A DNA stretch of 64,000 nucleotides from Ophioceras dolichostomum (taxonomy: Eukaryota; Ascomycota; Sordariomycetes; Magnaporthales; Ophioceraceae): NCBI GenBank assembly GCA_003049485.1, contig PYST01000022.1, positions 62,001 to 126,000 on the forward strand, read 5' to 3'. The notes beneath the pieces are model-generated. The model saw only the letters and a program-made list of their open reading frames with translations. It had not been told where the DNA came from and did not search any database. The stretch's first letter is position 1. Every line of letters begins with the position of its first letter. Below are positions 57,401 to 64,000 of the stretch, piece by piece. The translations under genes and the position numbers were made by a program.

Positions 57401-59282
57401 CTGCCAACGGTGTGCCACTCTTCAAGGAGATCAGAACCACAAAGATTGCCGGTCTATTTCTTTATCATCAAAAACCACCCCTCCCTCGTTGACTGTGGAT
57501 CCTAGGAAAGACACTGATCTCATCGCCTGACTATATACATGGTCTCCGCGGGAACAGCTAACAAGGATTTCTCCAAAACCGAAAGAACGATGGGTGTAAA
57601 GACCACTCTCTAGTACAGGGAGACCTAGAGAGCATGTTCAGGCTGACAGGTCAACATTGTGTCAAGATGGGGTTCAGCACCGTCCGTCTCCTCCTCAAGA
57701 GTTATTAGATGGCGTCAGCGAGGGCTTCAGGCTCGAATCGCGGAGTACAAGTGCGATATCCAGGTGACTGACGACAGCGCTGCGCCTCACCACCGTCACG
57801 TTCGACGATAAGGACCGCCTGGCCCTCCAGTCTCATGCCCTGACTTGGGTCGACCACACCTACTTCGACCCCTTTGGCAGCCGGGTGATGAACGGTCCCT
57901 TCGCCGCCCCCAAAGATTCCCAGTGGATCATCGGGCCACAGCCGGGAGTCAGCAGAGCGGGTGTCTTGTTGTCGATGGGGGAGGTCAGGCTCTTCGCCGT
58001 TGTCTACCTGAGAAAGAAGGATGACATGTTTATCCGACGAATCAACGGGCTCCGCCGGCGAGGCAGCGGCGCCCCCAAGATGGCACCAGCTGGCAGATCC
58101 CACGCCACGATCACATTCCCCGTCGCCAGGACATGCCTCTGGAACGTGAGAAGGCGACAGCAACGATCCCAACCGAACCGTCTATCCGATGCACCACGTC
58201 CTCCTCCCCTCCTCCATTGCCTAAACGGACTAATCCACCTCCACCTCCTCCGGCCGGCCGGCCGTCATCCGTCGAAAACTGTCGCGTACAACGTCTTTGT
58301 CAAGTTGACAGAATACAACCCTAAAAATCAGGCTCGGTGCCCTCGGCCTCGAAGATTACAAGGACGGCGCTCGGAACTCTTGCAAGTATCTGACGCCCGA
58401 GGTCGGTCAACGCGATCCCCCTGGCGGCAAACAAGAAGTCTAACGTATGGCTGCTCGGTGCCGCCACCTACTCGCTGCCGTACGAGATAAGGGCTGGGAA
58501 GAACCACGTCGCTACCTGCAGGGCCACCTCGGGGTATGCCGAGGTCAGAGGAGGATCCGAACAGGCCTGGCGCCACGATTCTTCACCAGGCCCTCGCGGA
58601 TATGCTTTCCATGAATCCTAGTCACAGACTCCCGAGGGTTTAATTCAGGGGGGGGGGGAGGGTGCTACGGCGGCGCGGGTGTTTTGACAGTCTCAGCGGC
58701 AGAAACTGATGATTGATGATTGCGCTGGACGCCATCCCCAATCCCATTATGAAACATGTCTGCCCGCATAAAACCCAAACCGAGGAGGGCCAGATGATCA
58801 TCAAGTAGGGTATTTATTTTTGTACTCAGCGAATTCGTCGCAATAACAGAAAACCAGCCATTGGCAGAAAGGGAACAAGACACATATGAATGATTTGAAG
58901 TCAAAAACGGAGAAAGGAAAAAAAAAACAGCAAACTCGCATGCTGTAAATTTTCGTCATGTCATGGCCGTAAAAATATTTGCGCAAAAAGATAGGTAGTC
59001 TTCGCTGGTGCAGACGACAGAATCTCGCTCCAGTGAAAAAAAAATAAAATCGAACGAGACAGGGCAACGAAAGCCAGAAAGTTCCAAGCCGGCAAAAAGA
59101 ATGCAGATTTCGAAAGAAAAGAAAAGAAGAGAAACCAAAAGATCTCGCGAAAACAAGGATATCTACCGAAAAAAAAAAAAAAAAAGCAACAATCCAAATC
59201 CGCCCGCTCGCACGCTCGTTCGTATGCTCCTTTTTCTCCACGCACCAAACTTGAACCTTTTTTCTTTTTTCTTTTGTCCAGA
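54470..59282. other. long gene-poor region
   Basis: About 4.8 kb without a supported gene. Open frames at 54.7-55.7 kb overlap on both strands without domains. A region with broken coding character lies at 57660-58620 (see its entry). From 58800 to 59270 the sequence is A-rich on the plus strand, fitting the 3' flank of the Zn2Cys6 gene. Confidence 0.4.
57756..58620 (+). pseudogene. possible decayed coding remnant
   Basis: C-biased codon use and protein-like pieces appear in changing frames on the plus strand. They include LTTVTFDDKDRLALQSHALT with WVDHTYFDPFGSRVMNG (57770-57890), VRLFAVVYLRKKDDMFIRR (about 57990), YNVFVKLTEYNPKNQ (about 58290) and NVWLLGAATYSLPYEI (about 58443). At least three frame changes would be needed and no family was recognised. 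It may be a dead gene or only chance open sequence. Confidence 0.25.
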
Positions 59283-62234
59283 TCAACCCATATAATTCCC
59301 CGGGTAAACACCAGCCATCTCATCGCTGTTATCCAACCAGTTGATCAGCGTCGAGAACACGTCCCCCGGCGCCGCTCCCGGCCCACCTCCCGCTCCTCCT
59401 CCTCCTGCTTGAGCAGCGGCAGCCGCACCCGCCAGAGTGGCGAGCGGTATCACGGGCCCCACCGTCGTCGACGACAGGATGGTGGCGTCGTGGGGGTACC
59501 CGGTGCTCGGCGGCGGCGGCGACGCATCCCACTTCGGGTGTGGTGCCGGCGCCAACGTCACAGGTATGACGTGTCCATTCGTCGGGCCAGGTCCAGGCTG
59601 GGGCGTATGAGTCCGCAGATGGGTGTGGCCGTGGTGCGTCGGGTGATGCGCAGCATGGTGATGTCCATGGTGTTGTTGACCACCACCACGCGGCCCATCA
59701 AGCCCAGGACTAGGCATCCCCCCTCCCAACGCGACAGGCATAGGCGGCGGGCTCGGCAGTCCGCTGGGCACCACATGCGGACTCGTCCCGCCAATGGGGA
59801 CGCCACAAGCAGTATCAAACATGACGGCCCGCAACCTCCTGACGAGCCCATAAAGGTCCTGCAGCACCTTCAGACAGTCCGTGGCGTACGTGTCGCCCGC
59901 GGCGGCCTCGGCCGCGAAAGCGTCCATTGCGAACGCGATGTCCTTCGCGTCGCTCGTGCGCAGGGCCGGGAAGACGATCTGGTGAAGGAGCAAGACGATG
60001 GCGGCGTTGAAGACGGCGTGCATGTCCGGCAGCAGGAGCTTCGAGCGGGGCGTTATCTTCGCCAGCCAGGCACCCAGCCTCAAGTTGCGGCGGGCGGCGT
60101 CGGAGCACTCCCTGAAGAGTTGGACTTGGGGGTGCTCGTCTATTGCGGCTAGTGTGGGGCGGGGCGAGAGTGGGAGTGGGAGGGGAGGGGATTGTGGTCC
60201 TTGTTGATGGGATTGGGCTTGTTGCTGTGGCTGCTGTTGGTGTTGGGACCAGTGCTGCTGCTGCATGAGCAGGAACCGGTCCGCGACCGCCTTCTTCACA
60301 GCGACGAGGAACAAAGGACGGATGGTGAGGATGAGGAGCTGGTTGTAGTTCATGTGCAGCGTGCAGAGCGGCCTGTCCTGCGAGAAAGTCTCGTACGACA
60401 TCTGCAGCTCCGCGGGCAGGGTCTGGACCCAGTTGCGGAGCATCTCGAGGGCCTTGTCGACGTGCGAGCTGGCGCCCATGGAGGAGAAGCCGTTGGTGGC
60501 GAGGTGGTGGTGGTGGTGCTGAGGGATGCTCCATGTGCAGGGGGCGATGCGGTAGGTGTTGCAGACGATGTGGCCGGCTATCCGCGAGAGCTCGATGTTG
60601 CCGCGGAGGCCGACGCAGGTTGGGAGGCCACTAGTTTGAGAGACGCAGGGAAAATGTTGAGGTTAGCTAGGTGATCCTTTTGCAGGAGAGATAGATAGGG
60701 AGCCAGGAGGAAGAAGGTAAAAGAGGGAGGAATAACGTACGGGACCTCTTGAGGCAGATCAAGCCTGATGGCATCATCAAGAATAGTTGGCGGCCTCCCC
60801 ATCAGACAGCTGATCCAGCGATCGAGGATGTACACCGTCCAGAACACGCGCTTCCCCCTTTCGTCCACAGACCATCCCCTATGGATGCCGTGCATGATGG
60901 AGATGTGCATGGCGGTGGTGATGTACATGTACGCGGCGTCGCGCCTGTTCATCTCGACCATGTACAGGCCCATCAACGCCATAGCGGCCACGTCTGTGCT
61001 CGAGTACGTCGCCACCTCGAGCGGGTTGCCCAGGAGCATCTTGGCGCGCGCGAAGAACGTCTCACCCAGCTGGCCGTCCTGCTTCGAGTTCGCCGTCGTC
61101 AGGCCGAACAGGGACGAGTACGCGAACGCGGCGTGGAAGAAGGCCAGCTTGCGGTGCACGACGAGGTCTGCCGCCGTGGAGGCGGGGGCGTGCGACACGA
61201 GGGAAGGGTCCTCGGGGAGGGAGTGCAGGTCGCCCCAGAAGTACACCCCGCCCGAGACGCCGCCGCCTTCTTGGATGAAGTACCGTAGCTCGTTCAGCTT
61301 GACGGCCATCTCGTTGGGAGAGGGGAGCCAGAGGGGGTCGACGAAGGGCGCGAGCAAGGGGCGCGAGTCGGAGGTCTGGTAGCGGCCCACAGTGGCGAGG
61401 AAGGTGTTGCCCGCGACGTGGAGAGGGTCGGGCACCGGTCCGTTGTAGGCGAGCGGGAAGATGGTGACCATGAACTGCTTCAGGTTGTCCAGGAAGGTGG
61501 CTCCGGAGGTCTCGCCCAGGTAGCGAGCCGTCCCGTCGTTGTCCTGCAGAAGGCGGCCGTCCTCGGGCGGCGAGTGTGGTCCCCCTTGGTCGTCGGCATC
61601 GCCGCCGGCGCTGGCTGCGGGCGAGTGAAGCGACGCGGCACTGGCGGTGACGCTGTCGGGGCTGCCGCCGAAGCTGAAGCTGGCGAACTGAGAGTGGCGC
61701 CGGGTGGCGTCTGGGAGAACTGCCCCGGTTCCGTCCTGCAGACACCGCTCAAGCGAGGCACACCGTGCCCGGAGCTCCTCGAGCTCGGCCCGCGGGATGC
61801 TCACTTTGTCGACGGCGACGGGGTAGACACATTCTCGCGACGCGCTGCTGCACTGCTTGCAGGGCTTGTCACCTGAGCATTTGACGCGTCGCACATTGCA
61901 ACTATTGCATCTGTTTAGAGAGGGGAAGCATTTTTGTTAGTACCTCGGCTATCGCAGATTCCCTGGGCGGCTAAGTGCAGATGTGTAGGTGGCAAACGCA
62001 TCATTGATGCGTTCTGCACAATTGGTGATGGTGTTGGGGCCGAGAAAGATTTAGGGTTACGTCTAGTCCAGGTGGACCCTGGAAGGGGAAGAGGAATCGA
62101 GAGGGTGAAGGCGAAAATACTAACGCGGTTGCGACTCGTTTCCTATGTTCCGGTGAGACCTTGTGTCTCCTTGGGTTCACCGGTAACCTCGCGACATGCG
62201 CGTTAGGACTCGACGACGCTCTTGACCTCGGCAT
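59283..62234 (-). CDS. Zn2Cys6 transcription factor
   Basis: Three exons, 62234-62125, 61910-60741 and 60630-59283, 875 aa; the introns are 214 and 110 nt. The first junction lies inside the codon just before the cluster, giving HRKRVATACNSC. The binuclear zinc cluster is Cys38, Cys41, Cys48, Cys54, Cys57 and Cys64 (C-x2-C-x6-C-x5-C-x2-C-x6-C) with basic RRVK between. A short coiled-coil (ELEELRARCASLERCL) follows, for dimer contact. The fungal regulator middle homology domain includes FFHAAFAYSSLFGL, MALMGLYMVEMNRRDAAYMY and RGKRVFWTVYILDRWISCLMG (RxxFWxxYxLDR), then CVGLRGNIELSRIAGHIV and TLHMNYNQLLILTIRP. The C-terminal 200 residues are Gln-, His- and Pro-rich and end NWLDNSDEMAGVYPGNYMG, a likely activation segment. 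Nuclear regulator; the target is not predictable, since no cluster adjoins. Confidence 0.92.
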
Positions 62235-62428
62235 TATGCTTCAGTGTGCACTGCTGTGCAATGTTCTCTTGGTAGTTTTTTAATGTGTGGTCGCCCACTG
62301 TTCTGGCAGGGACCCAAGTGCCTGGAGTCCAGTTCAGATGGGGCCAAGTGGGTGAGATTTGGGGGTAGATTGGATCGGAACTCCAGTTCAATTCAAGATG
62401 GTCTTGGTGGTGGCTTGCACGCAGAGTA

Positions 62429-62458
62429 GGCAGGCAGGCAGGCAGGCAGGCAGACAGG
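62429..62458. repeat. (CAGG)n microsatellite
   Basis: Six to seven consecutive CAGG units with a final CAGACAGG variant. Confidence 0.85.
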
Positions 62459-63898
62459 CGGCGGGCTGATGAACAAAAGGACTCTTCTTCAAGATCAACA
62501 GGATCGAGTCAAGCCTCTTTCTAGCTTTGCCTTTCGGGGGTTTCCTGCCCCTTAATGGGAAAAGGGCAGAAAAGAAAAATCAGGTGGTGGTGGCGTCGGA
62601 CGGCGGACGGGTTAATCTTCTTGTAAGATTTCAGTTTCAACGGTCTGCCGGAGGACGCCTGCTTGTCCCCTGTTGTAGGGCTTTTTTGAGGGGTGGAATC
62701 GGAAGGGGAAGTGGAAGGGATAGAAAGGCAACAGGGCCAAGGGCCAGGGTGTGTGTGGACGTGATTGCCAGTCGCTTTCGTTGTGCAAACGACTCCTCTC
62801 CTCCCTCCTCTGTGACGAGGTCGAGAATGAAGAGAAAACTGGCAGGGGGCCGTTTGAATCGAACTGCGGGACCGCTAAGGACCACTAGTTAGGCGGGGGA
62901 CCTGCAGTTCCGAAAACTAGGTGGCAGACTCGAGGTTCAATGGCTGGGCGGCCTGGGTTGAGGCTGCAGGAAAACGGGAAAACGGTCGGTGGCGCTGGCA
63001 CAGACACAAGCCAAAACCAGCCAACGCGAGGTTGCTTGGGGTTGCTTTGTGTGGTGGTGCGTGGAGGTGGAGGGCAGGCAGGGCAGGCAGGGCTGGGTTA
63101 CGTGGAGTCGCTGTCTGCAGCAGTGGCGCGTGCGCCCGGAGGTCGAGGTGCCTCGCCTGAAATGTGAGGACCAGCTCTGGTTGATGAATCGGGACGTCGG
63201 TGGACAGGCAACCTATACATGTATGTGTGTCGACATGTAATGCGGAGATTAGATACTGCCCGTTGAATTTTGACAGGTGCGAGGCGATGTTTTTCTTGGT
63301 ATTGGTATTGCTCGGAGAGAGAGAGAGGCAGCGGCTGGTGGGGATGAGCTGCATGTACGGAGAACGCAAGGCAGCCAGCAGAAGATCACATTCACAAGCA
63401 AGACTCCGTGGGACGATGCCCCAATGGAGACCGGGAAGGAGGGGATCACGGACTCATATATCCAGGCTATGCTCTTTAGTGTGTCGATGACGGCGACCCC
63501 CAATGAAGGAATAGACAGCAGGAATAAGGAGATCGGTAGTAGAAAAGGGGAAAGGGGAAAAAAGAGGAGCGGCTGCTACCGTTGCGATGCTTTTCTGATG
63601 ACTGTCTCGGCACCGGACGAATTCGATACCAGCCTAGGCGCTTCTCTTATGCCCACGTCTGCTCCCGGCAGGCGAGATGGAATGTGAGTGCAGCAAGACT
63701 CGAGAGTTTTGAGAGAGGGAGAGTAGGTAGACTACAAGCAAGCGCAGCCGACCACTTTGCCGCTGGGCGTTTGATCGCTGATGAAAGGCCTATGTGGGCT
63801 CGAGTTATGTTCTGCCGTTATTCTTGCAGTGTGGCTGTGACCTTGGGGACTATTATCCCCTTCTCCTGGCGCTCGCAGGTCTCGGCCAACTTCGTCGG

Positions 63899-63900
<2 letters not shown>

Positions 63901-63943
<43 letters not shown>
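63901..63943. repeat. (GT)n microsatellite
   Basis: Twenty-one uninterrupted GT units near the window end. Confidence 0.95.
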
Positions 63944-63944
<1 letters not shown>

Positions 63945-64000
63945 ATGTGGATGGGCGGGGTTGGAAAAGGAAGGGAGGCCACGGAGGTGAACTGAATATG

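Larger units (their letters stand above)
62235..64000. other. upstream region of the Zn2Cys6 gene, no gene seen
   Basis: About 1.8 kb to the window edge. Contains a (CAGG)n tract (62429-62458) and a (GT)n tract (63901-63943). Short frames show no domain. A gene starting beyond the edge cannot be excluded. Confidence 0.45.

Noticed and set aside
57705..58172. Minus-strand 155-codon open frame
   Set aside because: Opposite strand has the more protein-like pieces; this frame is Gly/Asp-rich shadow.
62820..62950. Possible tRNA on the minus strand (TTCGATTC-like box)
   Set aside because: B-box has two mismatches and no stems form.

Overview
The window is nuclear DNA of a filamentous ascomycete, most likely a sordariomycete. 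Genes are broken by short GT-AG introns (43-389 nt, mostly 80-160) with CTAAC/CTGAC-type branch sites. The families are fungal: a Zn2Cys6 regulator, a LysM/GH18 chitinase, a PIR-type wall protein, TVP38, a secreted berberine-bridge-type oxidase and a CorA-like membrane protein. Palindromic CCTACCTAGGTAGG-like oligomers are scattered between genes. Exon models were built by hand: every junction was checked for GT/AG and reading phase, and translated joins were compared with family motifs from memory. No database search was possible.

Layout. 0.5-2.1 kb: cysteine-rich single-pass membrane protein (+). 3.6-4.1 kb: small secreted protein (+). 4.6-5.5 kb: frameshifted copy of an orphan gene (-). 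7.1-8.0 kb: three-finger zinc protein (-). 10.8-12.8 kb: TVP38-family Golgi membrane protein (-). 15.2-16.7 kb: O-methyltransferase (-). 19.2-21.4 kb: LysM/GH18 chitinase (-), followed by a PIR-repeat GPI wall protein at 22.6-23.9 kb (-). 27.2-28.2 kb: WBP4-type splicing factor (-). 29.3-32.0 kb: multi-pass membrane protein (-). 33.0-33.3 kb: frameshifted small cysteine-rich secreted protein (-). 33.7-35.2 kb: secreted DUF4185-like protein (-). 36.0-39.6 kb: conserved fungal protein of unknown function (-), divergent from a CorA-like membrane protein at about 39.9-41.8 kb (+). 42.2-44.5 kb: secreted FAD oxidase (-). 45.2 kb: tRNA-like element. 45.5-46.6 kb: homocysteine S-methyltransferase (-). 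47.2-48.0 kb: decayed amino-acid permease (-). 49.2-50.4 kb: intact copy of the orphan gene (+). 51.2-54.5 kb: six-hairpin glycosidase-like protein (-). 59.3-62.2 kb: Zn2Cys6 transcription factor (-).

The window mixes housekeeping genes (TVP38, WBP4-like, homocysteine methyltransferase) with surface and secreted proteins, and long gene-poor stretches lie between them. There is no convincing biosynthetic cluster: the O-methyltransferase and the FAD oxidase are far apart and have no synthase nearby. The strongest new observation is the orphan family present twice in the window, with the same exon-intron layout in both copies. One copy is apparently intact and the other is broken. The second most interesting is the divergent pair at 36-41.8 kb, both of whose members belong to fungal families without a known role.
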